Origin: CAYYFX01 sp964571855
GTDB taxonomy: Bacteria > ARS69
NCBI GenBank assembly: GCA_964571855.1
Contig: CAZNDO010000016.1
Coordinates: forward strand, 22,277 to 86,276
DNA: 64,000 bases
Reading direction: 5' to 3'
Below, piece by piece: positions 9,610 through 17,726 of this stretch. Position 1 is the first letter of the stretch. Each line of letters opens with the position of its first letter. The notes beneath the pieces were generated by a model, which searched no databases, was not told the origin of the DNA, and was given only the letters and a program-made list of their open reading frames with translations. Made by a program: the position numbers and the translations under genes.

Positions 9610-10815
9610 GTGGCATTCCCTTCCGCCCGCCCGGCCGCGCCGGGGCGCGCGATGCTCCGCGCCACGCTCCCCATCGCCCTCGCCGCCGCCGGGATCGCGG
9701 GCTGCGGCACGCGGGACGACGACACGCTCGGCATTTCGCTGATCGAGGACCGGGGCGATCGCAAGGCCGTCCGGTTCGTCACGCTCGCCGCGGACTCCGG
9801 CGCCGCGTTCCAGTCCGCCACGCAGGCCGGCGATCCGGCCACGGCGCCCACCCTGCTCGTGACGGCCCGACCGGGCTACCTTGCGCGCGCCCTGCTGCGC
9901 TTCCCGAACTCGGTGCTGCCCGGCGGCGCCGTCGTCATCGACAGCGCCACGGTCGTGCTCCCGTACCGGGACGGCTTCGGGGACACGTCCTTCTCGCTCG
10001 CCGTGCATCGCGTGCTGGAGGACTGGGCCGAGACCACGGAGCCGCCGGACTCGTTCCCCGCCTACGACGCGGTGCCCGCGGTCACCCTGGACGTGCCCTT
10101 CTCCGACGCGGCGCTCGACACGTTCACGCTGACCCTCACGGCGCTCGCGCAGGCGTGGTCCGACGACACCACGACGAACTTCGGCGTGGCGCTCCTGCCG
10201 TCGCCCGGCGAGACCGGCGAGCTGGAGCCGGACGCGCGCGAGTCCACGACGCCGCCGCGGCTGGTCGTGCACTGGACGGCATCCGGCGCGGACTCCTCGC
10301 GCAACGCCACGCCGTCCGCCGATGTCTATTCGCTCGGCACCACTCCCGGTTTCGTCCCGCTGTCGGACCAGCCGCGTCGCGTCACGGTGGCGCGCGGCGT
10401 GGCCGCCCGCTCCTTCCTCCGCTTCCCCTGGGAGGATCCCGGAGTGCGGGCCACGATCCACCGTGCCGAGCTCACGTTGCACGGCGACGCGTCGCTCTCC
10501 GCCGCGAGCGGCTTCGCGGTGGGCGTGCGCCGTGTGCTCGCCGAGCCGTGGAACGGTTTCGACACCGGGGTGGATCCCACGATCCTCGGCATCCAGACCG
10601 TCGTGGCGGACCAGGACTCGCTCGTGCTCGACGTGACCCAGGTGGTCATCGATCTGCTCGACGTGCAGAACCACGGTTTCGAGATCCGCGCCGCGGATGA
10701 GCGCCCGGACACGGACTACCTGCGCTTCCACGGCTGGGACACCGAGACGCCGGCTCTCGCGCCCACGCTGCGCGTGTGGTGGACGCCGGGCGACGCGCCG
10801 GGGGAGGCACCGTGA
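9610..10815 (+). CDS. Secreted lipoprotein with two DNRLRE-like beta domains
   Basis: About 401 residues. A hydrophobic stretch ending AAAGIAGC is a type II signal peptide with lipobox Cys near residue 32 (from GTG 9610) or 18 (from ATG 9652). GTG 9610 is preferred because AAGGA lies about 9 nt upstream. The mature part contains two similar beta-rich units, each with a motif like ARPGYLARALLRFP or VARGVAARSFLRFP followed by a strand rich in Thr/Leu. This pattern resembles DNRLRE domains of secreted surface proteins, whose partners are mostly unknown. The stop overlaps the next gene as GTGA, so the pair is probably translated together. Confidence 0.75.
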   Translation: MAFPSARPAAPGRAMLRATLPIALAAAGIAGCGTRDDDTLGISLIEDRGDRKAVRFVTLAADSGAAFQSATQAGDPATAPTLLVTARPGYLARALLRFPNSVLPGGAVVIDSATVVLPYRDGFGDTSFSLAVHRVLEDWAETTEPPDSFPAYDAVPAVTLDVPFSDAALDTFTLTLTALAQAWSDDTTTNFGVALLPSPGETGELEPDARESTTPPRLVVHWTASGADSSRNATPSADVYSLGTTPGFVPLSDQPRRVTVARGVAARSFLRFPWEDPGVRATIHRAELTLHGDASLSAASGFAVGVRRVLAEPWNGFDTGVDPTILGIQTVVADQDSLVLDVTQVVIDLLDVQNHGFEIRAADERPDTDYLRFHGWDTETPALAPTLRVWWTPGDAPGEAP

Positions 10816-12047
10816 GCCGCCGCGCCACGGGAGCCGCGCTGCTCGCGGCGTCCATCGCGATCGGCGTCGCGTCGCCCGGCCGCGCCGCGTCGCGCTACTC
10901 GCTGCGCGGCGAGGGCGAGCCCGTGCTGCCGTTCACGTCCGCCGTGCGCGCGATGGGCGGGGCCGAGGCCGCGTCCGCCTCGCCCGGCCTCGCCACGAAC
11001 CCGGCCACGCTGGCGCTCGCGCCGAGCACGCGCTTCCACGGTTCCTGGCTCACGGACTGGGTGCGCACCGAGGAGACGCTGCCGGCGGGCGTCGCCGTGC
11101 GCAAGGAATACGAGGGGTACGTGCCGAACCTCGGGCTCGTGTTCCTGGCGCCCGGCCGCGTGCGCGTGGGCACCGGGCTCCTCGTCGACCGGCGCATCGA
11201 CGGCCGCATCGTCCAGGATGCCGAGACCCCGGACGGCCGGCCCTACCGGCAGGTGTTCGAGGCCTCCGGCAACCTGCTGCGCATCCCGCTCCTCGTCGCT
11301 CGCGACTTCGGACCCGTGCAACTCGGCGCGGGGATGGACTTCGTTCTCGCGAACTCGGAGATCCGGTGGCGCAACGACTTCCCGGACGGCACGTCGTTCC
11401 TGGACAGCAACGACCGCGACGAGACCGGTGCGTGGGGGCCGGCGTGGCGCGCCGGCGCGCGGCTGCCGCTGGGCGACCGCGCGGCCGTGGGCGCGTGGGG
11501 GCTCTGGCCGCGGGACCTCTCCGGCAGTCGCCGCCTCGAGAACGAGGATCCGCAGGACACCACGTCCGCGTCGAAGCTGGACTTCGAGGCGGAGACCGCC
11601 GCGCGCGTCGGTGCCGGCATCGAGGCGTCGCCCGCGGCGGGCTGGCGCGTCGCCGCGGACTGGACGCACGAGTCCTGGGAGGACGTGGATTCGCCGCGCG
11701 CCGTGGGCACGTTCACGGACGTGGACCGCGTGTCCGCCGGCGTGGAGTGGACCGGCGGATCCGGGTCCGGGCTGCGGCAGCCCGTGCGCGCGGGGTTCCG
11801 CACGGAGCCGCTGCACACCCTGGATGCGAACGGGCGGGAGATCCGTGAGACCGCGCTCAGCGCGGGCACCGGCTTCGTGTTCGCGGACGGTCGCGGCCAG
11901 TTCGACTGGTTCCTCGAGTACGGTTGGCGCGGGAAGAAGGACGAGAGCGAGTACCACGAGCAGTTCGTGCGGCTCGGCGTCACGCTGACGGGCTTCGAGG
12001 AGTGGAGCGGCCGCCGCCCGCCCGAGCCCGAGGACGAGGACTGGTAG
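10812..12047 (+). CDS. Outer-membrane beta-barrel protein (FadL/PorV-like)
   Basis: 411 residues with an N-terminal signal peptide and a long run of alternating-hydrophobicity strands ending in a short acidic tail. The N-terminal motif FTSAVRAMGGAEAASA followed by LATNPATLALAP is the hallmark start of FadL/PorV/PorQ-type barrels (MGGA...NPA). Later segments such as GLRQPVRAGFRTEP fit barrel strands. GTG 10812 is chosen from the GTGA overlap with the lipoprotein stop and the GGGGAGG just upstream. Coupling to the lipoprotein suggests they work together at the cell surface, but transport function is not shown by sequence. Confidence 0.72.
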   Translation: MSRRATGAALLAASIAIGVASPGRAASRYSLRGEGEPVLPFTSAVRAMGGAEAASASPGLATNPATLALAPSTRFHGSWLTDWVRTEETLPAGVAVRKEYEGYVPNLGLVFLAPGRVRVGTGLLVDRRIDGRIVQDAETPDGRPYRQVFEASGNLLRIPLLVARDFGPVQLGAGMDFVLANSEIRWRNDFPDGTSFLDSNDRDETGAWGPAWRAGARLPLGDRAAVGAWGLWPRDLSGSRRLENEDPQDTTSASKLDFEAETAARVGAGIEASPAAGWRVAADWTHESWEDVDSPRAVGTFTDVDRVSAGVEWTGGSGSGLRQPVRAGFRTEPLHTLDANGREIRETALSAGTGFVFADGRGQFDWFLEYGWRGKKDESEYHEQFVRLGVTLTGFEEWSGRRPPEPEDEDW

Positions 12048-12055
12048 GAGACGCG

Positions 12056-12083
12056 GGAGGCCGCCGGTCGCCCGGCGGCCTCC
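12056..12083. terminator. Bidirectional terminator-like hairpin
   Basis: Perfect 12-bp stem: GGAGGCCGCCGG (12056-12067), loop TCGC, and its reverse complement (12072-12083). It sits between the convergent barrel gene and the lipoprotein gene at 12109. There is no T-run, so the efficiency as an intrinsic terminator is uncertain. Confidence 0.7.
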
Positions 12084-12108
12084 GCGGTCCCGTCCGGATC
12101 GCGACCGG

Positions 12109-12987
12109 CTACTGCACCGCCGGCCGATCCCCCTCGATCCGCCACGGGATCCCCCACGCCACGTTGTCGTACGGCGCGACGTCGTCGAACAGCGTCCCCT
12201 CGGACAGCACGTCCACCACGAGGTGCCGCGGTCCGGCCACGTGGCTCGCGAGGAAGCGGCCGGAGAACGTGCCGTCGCCGTTGCTCGTGAGCTGCATGCG
12301 GGCGCGGCGGTGCCGCAGGTGCAGGTACACCTGGTCGGACGCATCGCCCGTGTCCACGGTCACCAGGACCTCCTCGCCGGCCGGGATCGCGAGCAGGTCG
12401 TTCACGCGCACGAGATCGGTCACGTTCGTCACGGTCTCGTCCACGGCGCCGGCCTGGATGCGCACGGAGCGGATCGCGCGCGTGGTGCCCGGCGACTCGA
12501 TCGACACGCCGGACAGCGCGATCAGCCGCCAGCCGCGGTTGCGTTCGCCGGTGCGGCGGGAGCGCTCCAGCAGGAGCCGCCGCACGCCCAGGTCCTCGAA
12601 GTCCTTCTCGTAGTGCGTGGCCATGCTGTCCGCACACGCCCACAGGTGCAGGATGCCGGTGGCGTCCCAGCGGACCGTGACGTCCGCGCGGGCCGGCTCG
12701 CCCGCGGGCTGCTCGATCTCGATGCTCACGGAGCGGTCCAGCGAGAGCAGCTCCCGCCGCCAGCCGGTCGTCGCGATGGGGGCGGTGGCGATCGAACCGT
12801 CGCCGTCGTCCCAGTAGAGGACGTCGGCGTCGGCGAGCGGCGCCTCCTCGTCCAGCACGACGTACTCGATCGCGGCCTGCTCGGTGTCGTCACCCGCGGA
12901 GGGCGACGTGTCCGAGTCGAAGCACCCGTTCAGGAACAGCAGCGACCCGGCGAACGCGGTCGCGGCGAGGGATCGATGGGCTCGCAT
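12109..12987 (-). CDS. Predicted lipoprotein of unknown function
   Basis: 292 residues. The N-terminus MRAHRSLAATAFAGSLLFLNGC is a lipoprotein signal peptide with lipobox LNGC (Cys22), followed by an acidic Ser/Asp linker (FDSDTSPSAGDDTEQ). The rest is predicted beta-rich with pairs such as VSIEIEQPAGEPARADVTVRW and EEVLVTVDTGDASDQVYLHL, suggesting Ig-like domains. I recognise no catalytic motif. ATG 12987 has a strong Shine-Dalgarno (AAGGAGAT, 7-8 nt upstream). It is a single gene; the 270 bp upstream contains the 3' end hairpins of the trpF operon and no obvious promoter. Confidence 0.75.
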   Translation of the reverse strand: MRAHRSLAATAFAGSLLFLNGCFDSDTSPSAGDDTEQAAIEYVVLDEEAPLADADVLYWDDGDGSIATAPIATTGWRRELLSLDRSVSIEIEQPAGEPARADVTVRWDATGILHLWACADSMATHYEKDFEDLGVRRLLLERSRRTGERNRGWRLIALSGVSIESPGTTRAIRSVRIQAGAVDETVTNVTDLVRVNDLLAIPAGEEVLVTVDTGDASDQVYLHLRHRRARMQLTSNGDGTFSGRFLASHVAGPRHLVVDVLSEGTLFDDVAPYDNVAWGIPWRIEGDRPAVQ

Positions 12988-13256
12988 GATGGGATCTCCT
13001 TGGCTGCCGCCGGCCGCTCTCGGGATGGCGCCCCCCGGACCTCTCCGCGACCGAGGCCGGCAGCGACGGATCGCGGCGCGGGCCCGGGGGTGACTGCGCC
13101 GGGGGTACGCAGGCGGCGTGCCAGCGGGCGACCGCTCGGCGGAACCGACGTGAGCGCAAGCACTTGTGCGGATCGAAGGCCGGCCGCGCCCCGGTGTGGC
13201 GCCGGGGGGCGGTGCACGCGGGCGTTCACCCGTGTGCGCCGCGGGGCAGGTGCGGG

Positions 13257-14693
13257 TCAGGGCTCCCGGAGGAACGGCGTCACGTCGTCCAGCCGCGCGG
13301 CGGAGTCCGCGGGCGCAGGCCCGGCGTCGTCGTCCGGCTCGCGGGCCGCGGCGCGGAGCGCCTCCGTCCAGCCGGCCTCGAGCGCCGACGTGGTGAGACG
13401 CGTCGCCTCGAAGACCGCGTCGCGGAACGGCGTGCCGCGCACGACCTCCCGCATGATCCGCTCCGGCGCCTGCGTTCCGGCCGCGAACGCGAGGTGGTCC
13501 ACGAGCGAGCGCGCGAGCAGCGGGCCCTCGGGCGTGCGGAAGATCGAAGGGTCGAGCATCCGCGCGTAGGTCGGGACGCCGTCCCGGCGGAGCAGGGCGC
13601 GGAACCGCTGGTCCAGGTCCGGCGTGCCCGGGTGCACCGCCGCATGCACGAAGCCCTCCACGAACCAGCGCGGCGCGGCCGGGGCCGCGGGCGCGAGACG
13701 CACGAGACCCACCCAGCGCAGGGCCTCGCGCAACCCGGCCTCGCGCGTCAGCGCGGCGCTGCGTCCCGGCATCTCGAGGTACAGCAGGTCGGAGCCGCGG
13801 ATGGAGCCGGTGACGAGCACGTGCAGCATCTCGCCGGTCGCGCGCTCCAGGCTTCCGTGATCCGGGAGCACGTGGATACGCAACGGCTTCAGCTTCAGGG
13901 AGAGCCGCTCCTGCATGCGCGCCGAGAACCCGCTCGCCAGATCGAACACCTCCTGTGCCGCCTTCTCCTCGCCGGGCGGGTACCGGAGCGTGATGTCGTT
14001 CCCCGCGATCTCCGGCCAGTCGTCCGTGGGCACGGGCGCCGCGGGCGCGAAGCGCGCGCCGCCGCCGAACAGGAGCGCGAGCCCGGCCATCCAGGCCGCC
14101 CACGGCGCCGCGCCCGCCACCGCGGCCGCCGGCCGCGGGACGCCGAACGCCCGCAGCCCCGCGTACGATCCGGCGGCCGCGAGCCAGACGAACGGGTTCG
14201 TCAGCGCGAGCGCAGCCCGCCCGAGCGGTCCCTCCGCGCCGGCGAACGCGCCCAGGTTCACCGGCGGGTCCGGCTGCCCGGTGCCGATCGCGAGCCCCGC
14301 CTTCACGAGCAGCCCCAGCGAGACCGGCAGGGATGCCCACGCGGTCACGGCGAGGACACGGGCGAACGATGGCCGGGGGCGCGCCGGCAGCAGGAGCACC
14401 CACGCGAGCACCGCCGTAGCCACCATGGCGATCACCGGCAGCAGGAGCGAGGCCGTGCGGAACGCCTGGTGGAGGTTCGCGCGGAGCTCGGTCTCCGGGA
14501 GCAGCGTGCGGTCCAGCATCGCGGGCACGACGTACGGGAACGCCTTGCGGACGGCGACCTCCACGTACGCGAGCGTGCAGCCGGTGAGCAGCACCAGCGG
14601 CAGCACGAAGCGCGGCTGGTCTTCCAGCCCGCGGAAGAACCGCGCGAGCCGCGACGCCGCGGCGGGAGGGGACGCGGCGTCCGCTCCGCTCAA
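13257..14693 (-). CDS. Multi-pass membrane domain fused to a peptidase-MA-like domain
   Basis: 478 residues. The first 240 or so hold several hydrophobic segments (FVLPLVLLTGCTLAYVEVAV, TASLLLPVIAMVATAVLAWV, PLGRAALALTNPFVWLAAAG) in a layout like Yip1-type membrane proteins. The C-terminal half is soluble (WPEIAGNDITLRYPPGEEKAA..., RWFVEGFVHAAVHPG) and recalls the M1/peptidase-MA-like family, but I see no HExxH zinc site. The start is inferred to be TTG 14693, giving a TTGA overlap with pepQ and a GGAGG about 8 nt upstream; no ATG/GTG fits. It ends the trpF-aroC-pepQ run. Function unknown. Confidence 0.68.
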   Translation of the reverse strand: MSGADAASPPAAASRLARFFRGLEDQPRFVLPLVLLTGCTLAYVEVAVRKAFPYVVPAMLDRTLLPETELRANLHQAFRTASLLLPVIAMVATAVLAWVLLLPARPRPSFARVLAVTAWASLPVSLGLLVKAGLAIGTGQPDPPVNLGAFAGAEGPLGRAALALTNPFVWLAAAGSYAGLRAFGVPRPAAAVAGAAPWAAWMAGLALLFGGGARFAPAAPVPTDDWPEIAGNDITLRYPPGEEKAAQEVFDLASGFSARMQERLSLKLKPLRIHVLPDHGSLERATGEMLHVLVTGSIRGSDLLYLEMPGRSAALTREAGLREALRWVGLVRLAPAAPAAPRWFVEGFVHAAVHPGTPDLDQRFRALLRRDGVPTYARMLDPSIFRTPEGPLLARSLVDHLAFAAGTQAPERIMREVVRGTPFRDAVFEATRLTTSALEAGWTEALRAAAREPDDDAGPAPADSAARLDDVTPFLREP

Positions 14694-15790
14694 GCGCCGA
14701 CCTCCACCAGCTCCTTCGCCGCCGGCGTGAGGTTCTCGAAGCCTCCGTCCGCCACGAGCACGGTGTCCTCGATGCGCACGCCGCCCACGCCGGGCACGTA
14801 CACGCCGGGCTCGATCGTGAACGCCATGCCGGACTCCAGCACGATGGTGCTGGCGTCGTTCAGCCCGCCGCCGTCGTGCACGTCCAGGCCGATGGAGTGG
14901 CCGGTGCCGTGGATGAAGCGGCCGGCGAACTCCGACGCGTCCACCACGTCCGCCGCCGCGCGGTGCACGTCCCGGCCCGGGACCCCGGGCCGCGTCGCCG
15001 CGAGCGCGTTCGCCTGCGCGCGCTGCACCACGCCGTACATGGCGCGTTGCGCGTCGCTGGCGCGGCCGAACACCCACGTGCGCGTGATGTCGGAGCAGTA
15101 GTCGTCCAGCTTCGCGCCGAAATCCGCCAGCACGAAGTCGCCGCGCGCCAGGCGCACGTCGCCCGGCGAGTAGTGCGGTTCCGCCGCGCCCTTCCCGAAG
15201 GCCACGATGGTGGGGAACGCGGGCTGCGCGCCGTGCGCCTGCATCGCGTTCGCGATCCAGCCGGACAGCTCGCGCTCGGTCATGCCCTCGCGCAGCGCGC
15301 CCGGCAGCGCGTCGGCGACCTCGGCCACGAGCCGGCACGCCCGCCGGATCCGCGCGGCCTCCTCCGCGTCCTTCGTGAGCCGCGCGCGCGTGATCGCCGG
15401 CTCCACGTCCACGATCGTCGCGTCGGGCAGCAGCTCGCCGAGCAGCTTCACCTTCGACCACGGGACCGCCGGCGCGTTCACGCCGATGCGACGCGCGGGG
15501 CCCAGCACGGTCTTCAGCACCTCGCGGAACGCGGCCTGCGTGGCGAAGGCGAGGACGTCCGCGTCGGGCGCGGTGCGCGCGCTCTCCTCCTCCAGGCGCG
15601 ACACGACGAGCGACGGGTGCGCGTCCGGGAACAGCACCGCCGCGCAGCCCTCGTAGCCGCCGCGCGACACGCCCGAGACGTAGCGGAACGTGGAGTCCGT
15701 GAAGTTCGCGCTGCCGTTCAGGAGCGCCACGGCGTCCACGGCGGTGCCGGGATCGAGCGCGGCGAAGATGCGGTCGGAACGGGTCTTCAT
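14690..15790 (-). CDS. Xaa-Pro aminopeptidase / proline dipeptidase (M24B)
   Basis: Dinuclear-metal peptidase of 366 residues that cleaves bonds next to proline. The N-terminal creatinase-like domain (residues 1-140) is followed by the pita-bread catalytic domain with all five metal ligands in place: Asp223 and Asp234 (ADFGAKLDDYCSDITRTW), His298 (HGTGHSIG), Glu327 (FTIEPGVYV) and Glu341 (RIEDTVLV). ATG 15790 overlaps the aroC stop as ATGA. Length fits PepQ/PepP short forms. Its place between aroC and a membrane protein says little about role; peptide turnover in the cytosol is most likely. Confidence 0.92.
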   Translation of the reverse strand: MKTRSDRIFAALDPGTAVDAVALLNGSANFTDSTFRYVSGVSRGGYEGCAAVLFPDAHPSLVVSRLEEESARTAPDADVLAFATQAAFREVLKTVLGPARRIGVNAPAVPWSKVKLLGELLPDATIVDVEPAITRARLTKDAEEAARIRRACRLVAEVADALPGALREGMTERELSGWIANAMQAHGAQPAFPTIVAFGKGAAEPHYSPGDVRLARGDFVLADFGAKLDDYCSDITRTWVFGRASDAQRAMYGVVQRAQANALAATRPGVPGRDVHRAAADVVDASEFAGRFIHGTGHSIGLDVHDGGGLNDASTIVLESGMAFTIEPGVYVPGVGGVRIEDTVLVADGGFENLTPAAKELVEVGA

Positions 15791-16941
15791 TTCCCCTCCC
15801 CGGGTGCGGGGAACGCGGCGGCGAAGCGCCGTCGCGTCTCGTCCATGGTGTCGGCGCCGAAGCGCTCCAGGAACGCCGCGGCGATCTCGAAGCACACCAC
15901 CGCCTCGGCGATGACGCTCGCGGCCGGCAGCGCGCAGATGTCGCTGCGCTCGTACGCGGCCTCCTCGGCCTCCTTCGTGCGCAGGTCCACCGAGCGGAGC
16001 CGCCTGCCCAGCGTGGAGATCGGCTTCTTCGCGCCGCGCACGACGAGCGTCTCGCCGTTCGTCATCCCGCCCTCCAGGCCGCCGGCGCGGTTCGAGCCCC
16101 GGCGGAAGCCGCGCCGGGGCGTCCCGGCGAGCGCGGGATCCCAGAAGATCTCGTCGTGCACGGCGGACCCGCGCTGCGTCGCCACGCGGAACGCGTGCCC
16201 GATCTCCACGCCCTTCACCGCCTGGATGCCCAGGACCGCGGCGGCCAGCCGCGCGTCGAGGCGGTCCTCGCGCCGGAAGCACGAGCCCAGCCCGGCCGGC
16301 AGCCCCGCCACGCGCACCTCGAAGATCCCGCCGACCGTGTCGCCGTCGCGCTTCGCCGCGTCGATGCTCGCCTTCATCGCCGCCTCCGCGCGCGCGTCCG
16401 GGCACGCGACCTCGCTCGCGTCGCGCCGTGCCACGAGATCCGCGAGCGGCAGATCCTCCGGCACGTCCGCGTCCACGCCGCCCAGGTGCACCACGAAGCC
16501 GGCCGCCTCGATGCCGAACTCGGCCAGCAGGCCTTTCGCGAACGCTCCCGCGGCGGTGCGCGCGGCCGTCTCCCGCGCGCTCGCGCGCTCCAGCACCGGG
16601 CGGCAGTCGTCCGTGTCCCACTTCAGCGCGCCGGCGAGATCCGCGTGCCCCGGGCGCGGCCGGTGCAGCGGCGGCGACTCGTCCAGGCGCGCGTCGCGAT
16701 TCGCGATCCGCAGCGCGAGCGGCGAGCCGATGGCGCGCCCGCGCAGCACGCCGGTCAGCACTTCCACCCGGTCCGTCTCGATCTTCTGCCGGCCGCCGCG
16801 CCCGTAGCCGCCCTGCCGGCGCCGGAGCATGTCGTCCGCCAGCGCCACGGGCAGCGCGAACCCGGACGGCAGCCCCTCGATCTGCACGATGAGGCACGTG
16901 CCATGGCTCTCGCCTGCGGTCGTGTAGGTCAGCCGGCTCAT
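15787..16941 (-). CDS. aroC: Chorismate synthase
   Basis: Last step of the shikimate pathway: 5-enolpyruvylshikimate-3-phosphate to chorismate, needing reduced FMN. The 384-residue protein starts MSRLTYTTAGESHG, the first family signature, and continues with the RRxGxGRGGRQKIETD region, RPGHADLAGALKWDTDDCRPVLERASARETAARTAAG (signature 2) and the C-terminal NRAGGLEGGMTNGE...KPISTLG (signature 3). ATG 16941 overlaps trpF by 4 nt. Grouping with trpF gives a small aromatic amino-acid operon. Confidence 0.96.
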   Translation of the reverse strand: MSRLTYTTAGESHGTCLIVQIEGLPSGFALPVALADDMLRRRQGGYGRGGRQKIETDRVEVLTGVLRGRAIGSPLALRIANRDARLDESPPLHRPRPGHADLAGALKWDTDDCRPVLERASARETAARTAAGAFAKGLLAEFGIEAAGFVVHLGGVDADVPEDLPLADLVARRDASEVACPDARAEAAMKASIDAAKRDGDTVGGIFEVRVAGLPAGLGSCFRREDRLDARLAAAVLGIQAVKGVEIGHAFRVATQRGSAVHDEIFWDPALAGTPRRGFRRGSNRAGGLEGGMTNGETLVVRGAKKPISTLGRRLRSVDLRTKEAEEAAYERSDICALPAASVIAEAVVCFEIAAAFLERFGADTMDETRRRFAAAFPAPGEGK

Positions 16942-17570
16942 GCGGCGCCGTCCCGCGCGCGCACCGCCGCCACGAAGGCGCGGATTCGCTCCGGATCCTT
17001 CGCGCCGGGCGACTCCTCCACGCCGGTCGAAACGTCCACGCCCCAGGGCGACGCCTCGACCAGCGCCCGGTCCACGTTGTCCGGCGTGAGGCCCCCGGCC
17101 AGGATCAACCGGCCGAGCCTCCCGGCACGTGCGGCGAGTCGCCAATCGAACGTTCGTCCGGTCCCGCCGGGCGCGTCGGGCGAATAGGCGTCGAGCAGGA
17201 AGGTGTCGACCCCGGCATCCCGGATCGTGTCCAGGACGTCCTCGTCCCGCGCCCGGAACGCGCGCAGGACCTTGGGGCCGAAGAGGTCCCCGAGCAGGGG
17301 GTCGGGTGGCGAGTGCACCTGCACGCGGTCCACCTCGGAGCCGGCCACCGCCCGCGCGATCTCGGCGGGCGACTCGTCCACGAACACGCCGACGCGCAGG
17401 ACGTGCGGCGGCAGGGTCCGGCCGATGCGACGGGCATCCTCCGGCGTCACGCGGCGCGGGCTGGGCGTGAGGATGAACCCCACGGCGTCCGCGCCCGCGT
17501 CGGCCGCGGCGCGCGCGTCGGCGAGGCGGGTGATCCCGCAGATCTTGATCCAACGTCGCGGCTGGGTCAT
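16938..17570 (-). CDS. trpF: Phosphoribosylanthranilate isomerase
   Basis: Third step of tryptophan synthesis, an Amadori rearrangement of N-(5'-phosphoribosyl)-anthranilate. The 210-residue TIM barrel shows the catalytic Cys in IKICGITRLADA (general base), the catalytic Asp in the strand LLDAYSP, the GRTFDW region, LAGGLTPDNV (phosphate site) and GVDVSTGVEESPG. ATG 17570 is the first codon of the conserved start (MTQPRRWIKICG); the upstream Shine-Dalgarno is weak. It is the first gene of the leftward run trpF-aroC-pepQ-membrane protein, all joined by 4-nt overlaps. Confidence 0.95.
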   Translation of the reverse strand: MTQPRRWIKICGITRLADARAAADAGADAVGFILTPSPRRVTPEDARRIGRTLPPHVLRVGVFVDESPAEIARAVAGSEVDRVQVHSPPDPLLGDLFGPKVLRAFRARDEDVLDTIRDAGVDTFLLDAYSPDAPGGTGRTFDWRLAARAGRLGRLILAGGLTPDNVDRALVEASPWGVDVSTGVEESPGAKDPERIRAFVAAVRARDGAA

Positions 17571-17726
17571 GCGGCCCCCGGGGGCAGGGCGGGAGCCTAG
17601 AGGGGGTGCCGGACGGTGTCAAACCGCCGCGCGACGCCCGCGGCAACGCCGGGCCGGCGCGGATCTTAACCCTGCATCGGGAATTGCCGATGGCCGAGGC
17701 AGCGCGGAAACCACCCGGAACCCGGG

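Noticed and set aside
9163..10815. Longer version of the lipoprotein gene starting at 9163
   Set aside because: The extra 149 residues are Arg/Pro-rich and precede a good signal peptide with its own ribosome site; they are not coding.
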